Shown: one piece after another, positions 25,277 through 32,319 of the stretch
Layout: every line of letters begins with the position of its first letter
Position numbering within the stretch: position 1 is the stretch's first letter
NCBI GenBank assembly: GCA_964580465.1
Contig: CAZOKJ010000016.1
Location: 1-49,730 of the forward strand
DNA: 49,730 nucleotides
From: Taishania sp964580465
Lineage (GTDB): Bacteria; Bacteroidota; Bacteroidia; Flavobacteriales_D; Crocinitomicaceae
Reading direction: 5' to 3'
Made by a program: the position numbers and the translations under genes
The notes under the pieces: generated by a model
The model's input: the letters and a program-made list of their open reading frames with translations, nothing else
Database searches by the model: none
What the model was told of the DNA's origin: nothing

Positions 25277-25910
25277 TTTTTTAAGTGAAACATCGATTTT
25301 AAACTTTTCGGACCTAAGTTTCGATTCCTTTTTGGAAGGAGTGGATTTGTCGGGTAATGATAAAGAGCGAGCCATTCAGTTGTACTACCATGTTCGAGAT
25401 GCATTTTTATACGATCCATTTCATTTGGACCTAAGACCAGAATTTTTGCAAGCATCTCATGTACTCACTAAAAAACGTGCGTGGTGTGTTGAAAAATCCA
25501 TTGTGTTGGCCGCTTGCGCTCGTAAGGTTGGGATTCCTTCTTCTTTAGGTTATGCTATTGTTGTTAATCACATTGGAACAGAAAAATTAACGCATTATTT
25601 GCGGAAAGAAGAAATTGTTTTTCATGGATATGTTTCTTTGTTTATTGAAGGGAAATGGGTTAAATGTACACCAGCATTTGATAAAATGATTTGTAGAATA
25701 AACAAAGTAGAACCTTTGGATTGGGATGGGGAAACGGATTCTATGTTTCAAGCATTTCAAGGAGACCAACAGTTTATGGAATACGTTCATTTTTATGGAG
25801 ATTTTGAGGATGTTCCAGTTGAATTAATGAATGCTGAGATGAAATTGCATTATCCACATTTGTTTGAGGAAGTGTTTGATTCAAAGGTTTTTTCATTTTT
25901 TCATTTGTAA
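25263..25910 (+). CDS. Transglutaminase-like (cysteine protease fold) protein
   Basis: The 215-residue protein has the transglutaminase-core triad: Cys75 in KKRAWCVEKSIVLAACARKVG, His121 in VFHGYVSLFI and Asp140 in TPAFDK. The context GIPSSLGYAIV between Cys and His is typical of the family, whose members act as peptidases or amidases or have unknown activity. There is no signal peptide, so it is probably cytoplasmic. The second ATG at 25269 is an alternative start. A TACTTTTG box at 25212-25219, inside the 5' end of the divergent gene, may be its promoter. Confidence 0.85.
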   Translation: MNMSNFLSETSILNFSDLSFDSFLEGVDLSGNDKERAIQLYYHVRDAFLYDPFHLDLRPEFLQASHVLTKKRAWCVEKSIVLAACARKVGIPSSLGYAIVVNHIGTEKLTHYLRKEEIVFHGYVSLFIEGKWVKCTPAFDKMICRINKVEPLDWDGETDSMFQAFQGDQQFMEYVHFYGDFEDVPVELMNAEMKLHYPHLFEEVFDSKVFSFFHL

Positions 25911-26001
25911 GAAAGTCTGATTAGAGTTCTATTTTTATAGCATTCTGTTCGTCTAAAGGTTGTTTTTCGATTAATTTATAGATTAAGTCATATAAAAACA
26001 C

Positions 26002-26009
26002 TACTTTTG
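26002..26009 (+). promoter_or_regulatory. -7 box for the speD-speE fusion gene
   Basis: TACTTTTG (followed by C) matches the consensus and lies 30 bp before the ATG. No clean -33 TTG is found at the usual spacing. Confidence 0.45.
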
Positions 26010-26039
26010 CAGTCTTAATTTTAATATATCCTATAAGAA

Positions 26040-27326
26040 ATGAGTAATGTAGCACTTGGAAATCATATTCTCGTAGAGTTTATGAATTGTGATCCACACA
26101 TTATGAATGATGTGGCAACGATTGAGCGTGACATGGTTGACGCAGCTAGAAAAGCTGGCGCAACAGTTATTAACTCAACCTTTCACCATTTTTCGCCTTA
26201 CGGTGTATCTGGTGTTGTGGTCATCCAAGAAAGTCATTTAGCTATTCATACATGGCCTGAGTATGGCTATGCTGCAGTTGACTTATTTACATGTGGAGAA
26301 ATGGACGCTTGGATTTCTTTTGATTATTTGAAAGATTGCTTTAAGTCGAAGTCATATTCTGCATTAGAAATGAAACGTGGTTCGGTTAACTTGTTAACTA
26401 GAAATGATTTTGATATTTCTTCCATGCGTGAAAAAACTGCTGAATGGAGAAATCCTGAATTTTATACACGTAATGTTTGGTTTACAGACAAAGACCAAGA
26501 CCAAGCTCTTTCGTTGCGTTTCACTGGTGAAGTTTTCCACGATGTACAATCTCCTTTTCAACGTGTACGTATTTTAGAATCTACTAAATATGGTAAAATG
26601 TTGGCATTGGATGATATGGTGATGACTACTATCCAAGATGAGTATCATTATCATGAAATGATTTCTCATCCAGCGATGTTTACTCACGGAAATGCTAAAA
26701 ACATCTTAGTTATTGGTGGAGGTGACGGTGGAACAGTTCGTGAATTTTTACGCCATGAAGGGGTAGAAAAAGTAACGATGGTTGAAATTGATGGAGAAGT
26801 AATCGAAGCGTGTAAGGAACATTTACCACAAATTGCTGCAGAGTTTGACAACCCTAAATTAGAATTGCACGTTGCTGATGGTATTGAATTCGTGAAAAAC
26901 GTAGCACCAAAAACATACGATATTGTAGTAATTGATGGTTCTGATCCTGTTGGTCCTGCTGAAGGATTGTTCTCGGTAGAGTTCTATACTAATTGTTACA
27001 ATGCATTGAAAGATGGTGGTATTTTAGTTGCACAAGGAGAATCTCCTAAGTTCAATGAAAAAGCATTTGCTGAGTTAAACCATACATTACAAGATATTTT
27101 TGGTAAAGAAAATGCACCAGTTTCTTTGTTTTATGTTCCAACCTACCCTTCTGGAATGTGGAGCTTCCAATATGGTTTAAAAGGAGCTGTTCAACCAAAA
27201 ACAGTTGCAAATGATGCTATAATCGAAGCTTTTGTTGATCAAAAAGGTCTTAGATATTACAACGCGGAGATTCACCGAGCAAGTTTTGCAACACCTAACT
27301 TCGTGAAGAATTTATTGAAGAAATAA
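26040..27326 (+). CDS. Fused S-adenosylmethionine decarboxylase-spermidine synthase
   Basis: The 428-residue polypeptide joins two polyamine enzymes. Residues about 1-120 are a prokaryotic AdoMet decarboxylase (SpeD type). Its self-cleavage site is Glu64-Ser65 in ESHLAIHTWPE, with His70 and Cys85 (in FTCGE) as the usual processing and catalytic residues. Ser65 would become the pyruvoyl group. From about residue 130 it is a spermidine synthase (SpeE), with GGGDGG near residue 227 and DGSDPVGPAEGLFS near residue 299. The first half makes decarboxylated AdoMet and the second uses it to aminopropylate putrescine. After cleavage the pyruvoyl chain should stay attached to SpeE. Such fusions are known but uncommon. 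It has its own terminator. Confidence 0.93.
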   Translation: MSNVALGNHILVEFMNCDPHIMNDVATIERDMVDAARKAGATVINSTFHHFSPYGVSGVVVIQESHLAIHTWPEYGYAAVDLFTCGEMDAWISFDYLKDCFKSKSYSALEMKRGSVNLLTRNDFDISSMREKTAEWRNPEFYTRNVWFTDKDQDQALSLRFTGEVFHDVQSPFQRVRILESTKYGKMLALDDMVMTTIQDEYHYHEMISHPAMFTHGNAKNILVIGGGDGGTVREFLRHEGVEKVTMVEIDGEVIEACKEHLPQIAAEFDNPKLELHVADGIEFVKNVAPKTYDIVVIDGSDPVGPAEGLFSVEFYTNCYNALKDGGILVAQGESPKFNEKAFAELNHTLQDIFGKENAPVSLFYVPTYPSGMWSFQYGLKGAVQPKTVANDAIIEAFVDQKGLRYYNAEIHRASFATPNFVKNLLKK

Positions 27327-27350
27327 CACGGTTATAAATACATACAAATG

Positions 27351-27378
27351 AGGTTATTCGAATAGAATAGCCTTTTTT
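27351..27378 (+). terminator. Terminator after the speD-speE fusion
   Basis: AGGTTATTC and GAATAGCCT form a 9-bp stem (one G-T pair) with a 5-nt loop, followed by six T residues. Confidence 0.8.
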
Positions 27379-27400
27379 GTTTTCATCTTTTTCTTATGTC

Positions 27401-27429
27401 GACTGTTTAAAAACCGTCGACGAACAGTC
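27401..27429. repeat. Inverted repeat upstream of the gene at 27522
   Basis: GACTGTT at 27401-27407 and AACAGTC at 27423-27429 are exact inverted copies with a 15-bp spacer. GTCGAC occurs at 27398-27403 and again at 27416-27421. It lies about 28 bp upstream of the -33 element and could be a regulator site. Confidence 0.3.
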
Positions 27430-27456
27430 AATTTTTGTAGACAAATGTTAAAATTT

Positions 27457-27487
27457 TTTGGTTTTAAAAAAAGAATTTGTATTTTAG
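27457..27487 (+). promoter_or_regulatory. Promoter of the gene at 27522
   Basis: TTTG at 27457-27460 is followed after 19 bp by TATTTTAG (then C) at 27480-27487, the same -7 variant as in front of pssA. The ATG lies 34 bp downstream. Confidence 0.55.
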
Positions 27488-27521
27488 CAACGTCATTGGA
27501 CAATAAAAGACTTTAATACAG

Positions 27522-27932
27522 ATGCACGAAATCGATAAAATAGTTGAACTCAAAAAGTTCGAAGGATATAGCGTAGGCCTTCGAAAGGATGGGATTGCAC
27601 ATATTTTTATTGAAGACGAGACGGAAATAGAGTCTGACTTACAGCAAAATATTGCGGGAGCATTAAAGTATTTTAAAGGTGACGGCGAAAAAATACCTGT
27701 TATCATAGAGTTAGGAAATTTCCTCAATATCTCTGAAAAAGCCATTTCGCATGAACAATTGTCATTTAAAGAAACAGTGAAAAGCATTGCTGTTTACGCC
27801 AAAAACATGGCGGATAGAATAATAGCGAATTATTACACGAAAAAGTACAAAACTTCCTCAACGTTTATCGTGTTTAATGATTTCGATAAAGCAGTTGCTT
27901 ATTCTTTGGAGCAAAAAAACAAGAAGGATTAA
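27522..27932 (+). CDS. Hypothetical protein, possibly STAS/SpoIIAA-like
   Basis: The 136-residue soluble protein reads as alternating beta strands and helices (DGIAHIFIEDETE, PVIIELGNFLNIS, STFIVFNDFDKAVAYSL). This is reminiscent of STAS/SpoIIAA-like domains found alone in Bacteroidota, but I cannot name the family with confidence. No signal peptide or membrane segment is present. It has a good promoter, a possible upstream operator and converges on the zinc-ribbon gene with a 4-bp stop overlap (TTAA). A SpoIIE-type phosphatase elsewhere in the window could in principle act on a STAS protein. I have no evidence linking the two. Confidence 0.7.
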   Translation: MHEIDKIVELKKFEGYSVGLRKDGIAHIFIEDETEIESDLQQNIAGALKYFKGDGEKIPVIIELGNFLNISEKAISHEQLSFKETVKSIAVYAKNMADRIIANYYTKKYKTSSTFIVFNDFDKAVAYSLEQKNKKD

Positions 27933-28333
27933 TGGATACGTTCTTGTATAAGTCGTTGAATTTTTTTCCCATCTGACACAGCAAAATTTTCCAAGCGTAT
28001 TACTTCACTGCCTGTAGTGGTAATGACAATGGTGGTGCTTATTAATCGCCTGTCTAATTTAACACCAGCAATCCGATGAAAAGGAATAGTTAACTCATCA
28101 ACACCTATTAAGTATTTGTTTCGCTTTCTATAGATGACCTCGTTTGGTCCAATTATTAATCTGTCAGGAGTGAGAATATCACCACCGCGAAGAATGCTTG
28201 AAGAGAATTCATAAACTTCTCTGTCTACTATCTCTAAATTTTGAGTAGAATTTGAATGCTTGGTTGGCGTGCCACAATTAGAGCAAAAATTAGCCTCATT
28301 ACTTAACTTCGTTCCGCACTTTGAACAAAACAT
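27929..28333 (-). CDS. Zinc-ribbon protein with C-terminal PH-like domain
   Basis: The 134-residue protein starts MFCSKCGTKLSNEANFCSNCG, an N-terminal zinc-ribbon with two CxxC pairs. After a short linker comes a beta-rich domain (ILTPDRLIIGPNEVIYRKRN, FHRIAGVKLDRRL, TTIVITTTGSEVIRL) with the pattern of bacterial PH-like domains. Function is unknown. The frame is open 28 codons further, but that extension runs into the OsmC gene and lacks a sensible start. I use the ATG directly after the OsmC stop, one base away. It is the last gene of a pirin-pirin-OsmC operon. Confidence 0.8.
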   Translation of the reverse strand: MFCSKCGTKLSNEANFCSNCGTPTKHSNSTQNLEIVDREVYEFSSSILRGGDILTPDRLIIGPNEVIYRKRNKYLIGVDELTIPFHRIAGVKLDRRLISTTIVITTTGSEVIRLENFAVSDGKKIQRLIQERIH

Positions 28334-28334
28334 A

Positions 28335-28733
28335 TCAATTATTTGACTGATAATTAATAGTTGTATTGATTTCCGTGCCTCTTGATAATAGTTTATGCAT
28401 TGGACACGCATTTGCAATGGATAACAAACGGCTAACTTGATCGTCAGCTAATTGACCTTTTACAGTAACAATTCTAGTAAAACTCGGATTGTCTTTGTCT
28501 TCGTTAAGCGTAACATCCACTTCAATTGTGTCAACATTCCATTCTTTTCTGTCAATATACATTCTTAAAGTGATGGATGTGCAAGTTGCCAATGATGCGC
28601 AAACTAATTCAGCTGGATTCATACCTAAATCTTGCCCACCTAAATCAATCGGTTCATCTGCGATAATACTGTGATTTTTACTTTGAACGAGTGTTTTGTA
28701 ATGTTCTCGTTGTGTGGTTGCTTTGATACTCAT
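28335..28733 (-). CDS. OsmC family protein
   Basis: The 132-residue protein has the OsmC/YhfA pattern: MNPAELVCASLATCTSITLR with Cys51 and ANACPMHKLL with Cys110. These are the paired cysteines used by the superfamily to reduce organic hydroperoxides, although many YhfA-like members have no proven peroxidase activity. It is cytoplasmic. It sits between a pirin gene (20 bp upstream) and the zinc-ribbon gene (1 bp downstream), which suggests an oxidative-stress operon. Confidence 0.9.
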   Translation of the reverse strand: MSIKATTQREHYKTLVQSKNHSIIADEPIDLGGQDLGMNPAELVCASLATCTSITLRMYIDRKEWNVDTIEVDVTLNEDKDNPSFTRIVTVKGQLADDQVSRLLSIANACPMHKLLSRGTEINTTINYQSNN

Positions 28734-28753
28734 AGAATTTCGTTTAAGTCGTT

Positions 28754-29623
28754 TTACTTAGGTAAAGGTATGAAATCTTTTTCATTTATCACACTTGGAA
28801 ACAATTGTTTTTCCCAATCATTTTTTGCTTGTTCAATCAGTTGTTTATCTGAACTTACAAAATTCCAATAAATAAATCGAGGTTCTGGAAATGGTTCTCC
28901 GCCAAAAATGTAAATCGTACTTCCTGCTTTTAATGTAAACTGACATAGATGACTGTTTTTGGCAACAAGTAGTTGTTTTTCACCGTGTTTATGCCCTTCA
29001 AGTTCAATTTCACCTTCTAAAATATAAAGTGCACTTTCCCCGAATAGTTGGTTTTCTAAATTTATTTCAGAATCTTTGGATGTTTTTACTTCAATAAAAT
29101 AAAGAGAACTGTGGACAGGAACGGGAGATTTTTTACCCAGTGCTTCTCCAGCAATTAATTGGTAACGGACGCCATTTTCTTCCCACTTAGGGATATCCTT
29201 TTCTTCAATATGTGCAAAGGAAGGAGTTGTTTCTTCTAATTCTTTTGGTAAGGCTACCCAAATTTGCAAACCGTGTAAGGTACTCAACGTGTTTCTTAAA
29301 CGTTCGGGTGTACGTTCCGAGTGCACGATTCCCTTTCCTGCTGTCATCCAATTAACGGCACCTGGTGTTATTTCTAGTTCATTCCCAATGCTATCTCGGT
29401 GTAAAATTGCACCTTCAAAAAGATAAGTCAGAGTTGACAAACCGATATGTGGATGAGCTCCCACATCAAGCGCGTTGGATTTTTCAATTGTTGACGGTCC
29501 CATGTGGTCGATAAATACAAAAGGGCCAACGGAGCGTTTTTGTCGAAAAGGCAATAAGCGGCCAACTAAGAAATTTCCTAAGCTGGCCGCTCTTTCTTCT
29601 ATGATTAGTTCAATGTTAGACAT
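28754..29623 (-). CDS. Pirin family protein (copy 1)
   Basis: The 289-residue bicupin has the pirin metal site as HPH in DVGAHPHIGLSTL and H-x-E in GIVHSERTPE, and an N-terminal FVFIDHMGP. Pirins bind Fe or similar metals. Some have quercetin 2,3-dioxygenase activity and others act as redox regulators, so the exact role is open. A second pirin with a different C-terminal half lies 19 bp upstream, so the pair may be a tandem duplication that has diverged strongly. Confidence 0.92.
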   Translation of the reverse strand: MSNIELIIEERAASLGNFLVGRLLPFRQKRSVGPFVFIDHMGPSTIEKSNALDVGAHPHIGLSTLTYLFEGAILHRDSIGNELEITPGAVNWMTAGKGIVHSERTPERLRNTLSTLHGLQIWVALPKELEETTPSFAHIEEKDIPKWEENGVRYQLIAGEALGKKSPVPVHSSLYFIEVKTSKDSEINLENQLFGESALYILEGEIELEGHKHGEKQLLVAKNSHLCQFTLKAGSTIYIFGGEPFPEPRFIYWNFVSSDKQLIEQAKNDWEKQLFPSVINEKDFIPLPK

Positions 29624-29642
29624 AGTGTTTAGATTTTATTGG

Positions 29643-30521
29643 TTAATCTTCTAAATATCCAAACTTTCCGTGGTTAAAATCGTGGAAGGCTTGAATTAAT
29701 TCATCATGCGTGTTCATTACAAAAGGTCCATGTGCTGCAATCGGTTCGTTAATCGGCTCACCGCTAAGAATCAATAGTTTTGTATGTTCTTCTGCTTTTA
29801 CTGTGAAATCTGTTCCATTATTTTTAAATAAAACCAAATGATTGGCTGGAGCATTTTGTGTTCCATTCACGACAACACTTCCTTCGATTACTAAGAAAAA
29901 AGTAGTGTAATTACTTGGAAAACTAAAAGATGCTTCCTTATTTGCCTGCAATGTTACATTGAACAAATTAACAGGTGTAAAAGTACTAGCAGCTCCTTTT
30001 TTTTGGTTGAATTCTCCCGCGATTATTTCTACTTCACCAGCATTGTTTTCTAGTTGTACGCGAGGAATGGCTGCATTTTTGATAGCTTGGTATTTCGGAG
30101 CAGACATTTTATCTTTCGCTGGTAAATTGACCCAAAGCTGCACCATTTGAAATTCACCTCCTGATTTTGAGAAGTTCTCTTCATGGTATTCTTTGTGCAA
30201 TACACCAGATGCTGCTGTCATCCATTGTACATCCCCTTCGCTTATTATACCTCCGCCTCCGCTACTATCATGGTGAGCAACACTACCTTTGTAGGCGATT
30301 GTTACTGTTTCAAAACCTCTGTGAGGGTGAACGCCCACACCTTTAAGATGTTGACTAGGTTCAAAATAAAAAGGAGAATTGTAATCCAATAAAATAAATG
30401 GATCCATGCGTTGCATGTCCATCCTGTAATCACTTGGTATAAAGTTGTGCACTCTAAAACCATCCCCTACAAAATGAGGAGGACGTGGAGATGCGATTAA
30501 TTCGATTGTTCTAATTGCCAT
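29643..30521 (-). CDS. Pirin family protein (copy 2)
   Basis: The 292-residue pirin has HPH in VGVHPHRGFETVTIAYKG and H-x-E in SGVLHKEYHEE, so its metal ligands are intact. It is the first gene of the pirin-pirin-OsmC-zinc ribbon operon. I begin at the ATG at 30521, because the longer frame starts with a TTG at 30530. It has a strong promoter upstream. The role is probably redox- or quercetinase-related, as for copy 1. Confidence 0.92.
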   Translation of the reverse strand: MAIRTIELIASPRPPHFVGDGFRVHNFIPSDYRMDMQRMDPFILLDYNSPFYFEPSQHLKGVGVHPHRGFETVTIAYKGSVAHHDSSGGGGIISEGDVQWMTAASGVLHKEYHEENFSKSGGEFQMVQLWVNLPAKDKMSAPKYQAIKNAAIPRVQLENNAGEVEIIAGEFNQKKGAASTFTPVNLFNVTLQANKEASFSFPSNYTTFFLVIEGSVVVNGTQNAPANHLVLFKNNGTDFTVKAEEHTKLLILSGEPINEPIAAHGPFVMNTHDELIQAFHDFNHGKFGYLED

Positions 30522-30542
30522 AATACTCAATTTTAATTAAGG

Positions 30543-30573
30543 CAAAGATAGCGTAGCTTAAAAGGCTAGGCAA
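30543..30573 (-). promoter_or_regulatory. Promoter of the pirin-pirin-OsmC-zinc ribbon operon
   Basis: On the minus strand TTG at 30573-30571 is followed after exactly 20 bp by TATCTTTG (then C) at 30550-30543. The pirin ATG is 21 bp downstream. Confidence 0.65.
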
Positions 30574-30595
30574 TGACCTATGTTAAGAAATATTA

Positions 30596-32164
30596 CTATT
30601 CCTCCATCTCTTTTTGATCATTCATCTTTTTTACTTTCCTTGGCTTTTCTTTCTTTTTCTTTTTAGGTTGAAAATTGGCCATTTCTTCAGCTGAATAGCG
30701 TCTAATTTTTATATTGAAATAACCAAAAAGAACAGACATTAATGGGCTGATCCAGTTGAAAAAAGCATAGAAAAAGTATTCCCCTGTTGCTACGCCCAGC
30801 ATGCCAGTATGGAATGCAGCGCATGTATTCCAAGGTACAAGGGCAGAGGTGACAGTTCCTGAATCTTCTAATGATCTACTTAAATTTTCTGGCTTTAAGC
30901 CGCGTTTTTTGTACACTTTTTGAAACATTTTGCCTGGCACCACAATCGCCAAATATTGATCAGAAGCTGTTACGTTAAAAAATATACTTGTTGCCACAGT
31001 TGATGCGATTAGCGAACCTGAAGATTGTGCCCAACGTACGATGTAAGATGTTATTTTCTTTAAAAATCCAGTGGCTTCCATTGCTCCACCAAAAGTCATT
31101 GCACAAATGATTAACCATACAGTATTAAGCATACCTTGCATACCATTTGTTTCTATCAACTCATTGATTTGTGTGTTGCCAGATTGAATACTAACATTAC
31201 TCGACATTGCATTTACCACTGCTTTGTACGCATGGGTGATGTATTCTTCCGTATTTTTTGCATAAGAACCTATTCCGCTTGCTTGCTGCACAATATCTGG
31301 TTGTGCAATAATCGCAACTGCAGCTCCAGCAATGGTACCAATAAATAAGGCTGGAACTGCATCCATTTTCTTTAAAATTAAGAAAATCACCAGTGCAGGA
31401 ACCACAAATAAAATAGGACTGATGTAATAGGTATTGCTAAGTGTTAACATGAGCTCATCAACCGTGCTACCTGTCGGGTGAGTATCAATTGTGAATCCAA
31501 GAATAGTAAAAATAATTAAAGTAATGACATAGGTTGGAGTTGTTGTGTACATCATGTATTTAATATGTGTAAACAAGTCAGTGCCTGCAATGGCTGAAGC
31601 TAAATTAGTGGTGTCAGAAAGAGGTGAAATTTTATCTCCAAAGTAAGCACCTGAAATAATGGCGCCGGCAACAATGGGAGTAGGTATTCCAAGTCCATGA
31701 GCGATGCCAATTAAAGCTACACCAACCGTTCCGACAGTTGTCCAAGAACTCCCTGTAGATATGGAAATAACTGTAGCTACGAGAACACTTGCAACAAGGA
31801 AAAATTGAGGATTCATGAAGCTTAATCCATAATAAATCATTGTAGGAACAACACCTGAGAGCATCCATGTTCCTGTTAATGCCCCAATAATTAATAAAAT
31901 TAGAACAGCTGATAGAGAAGTTTTGATGCTTTTAACAATTCCTTTTAATAAATCATTCCAAGAGAAATGAAGTGAGAAGCCAAGAATAACTGCAATTGCT
32001 GCGCCAATAAGTAAAGCTAATTGGTTTGGACCATTTGTAGCATCAGAACCGTATAAGGCAACATTCAATCCCAAAAGACTAATCAATATAACGATTGGAA
32101 TTAACGCTAAGAACAAAGACGATTGATTGGTTGATTTTGTTGTGCTAGTTTTCTCTTTTGCCAT
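30596..32164 (-). CDS. NhaC family Na+/H+ antiporter
   Basis: The 522-residue inner-membrane protein has about a dozen hydrophobic segments and the NhaC blocks STGSSWTTVGTVGVALIGI, GAIISGAYFGDKISPLSDTTNLA and NVTASDQYLAIVVPG. It should exchange Na+ for H+. A close alternative is a malate/lactate-linked antiporter of the same superfamily. The C-terminal tail is very Lys-rich. I use the ATG at 32164. The longer frame starts with TTG at 32182, inside a TACTTTTG -7-like box (32187-32180). Confidence 0.92.
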   Translation of the reverse strand: MAKEKTSTTKSTNQSSLFLALIPIVILISLLGLNVALYGSDATNGPNQLALLIGAAIAVILGFSLHFSWNDLLKGIVKSIKTSLSAVLILLIIGALTGTWMLSGVVPTMIYYGLSFMNPQFFLVASVLVATVISISTGSSWTTVGTVGVALIGIAHGLGIPTPIVAGAIISGAYFGDKISPLSDTTNLASAIAGTDLFTHIKYMMYTTTPTYVITLIIFTILGFTIDTHPTGSTVDELMLTLSNTYYISPILFVVPALVIFLILKKMDAVPALFIGTIAGAAVAIIAQPDIVQQASGIGSYAKNTEEYITHAYKAVVNAMSSNVSIQSGNTQINELIETNGMQGMLNTVWLIICAMTFGGAMEATGFLKKITSYIVRWAQSSGSLIASTVATSIFFNVTASDQYLAIVVPGKMFQKVYKKRGLKPENLSRSLEDSGTVTSALVPWNTCAAFHTGMLGVATGEYFFYAFFNWISPLMSVLFGYFNIKIRRYSAEEMANFQPKKKKKEKPRKVKKMNDQKEMEE

Positions 32165-32179
32165 TTGCTGATGTTTTCT

Positions 32180-32187
32180 CAAAAGTA
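32180..32187 (-). promoter_or_regulatory. -7-like box of the NhaC gene
   Basis: On the minus strand it reads TACTTTTG, 15 bp before the ATG. No clear -33 TTG is visible at 19-21 bp. Confidence 0.4.
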
Positions 32188-32319
32188 ACTAAAAAAGTTT
32201 ATTCTATTTTCATTCTACTTTATTTTTTTGATAGGAATCCAATATTAACCGTACTTTGGTTTTTTTGAAACGATTTAAAATTGATATTTGAAGGAATTTT
32301 AAAATCAAATTATTGAAAA

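Noticed and set aside
27398..27421. Attachment site from the repeated GTCGAC
   Set aside because: No integrase or foreign DNA lies nearby, and a six-base repeat is expected by chance.
30522..30530. TTG start of the second pirin
   Set aside because: The ATG three codons later gives the usual MAIRTIELI-type pirin start.
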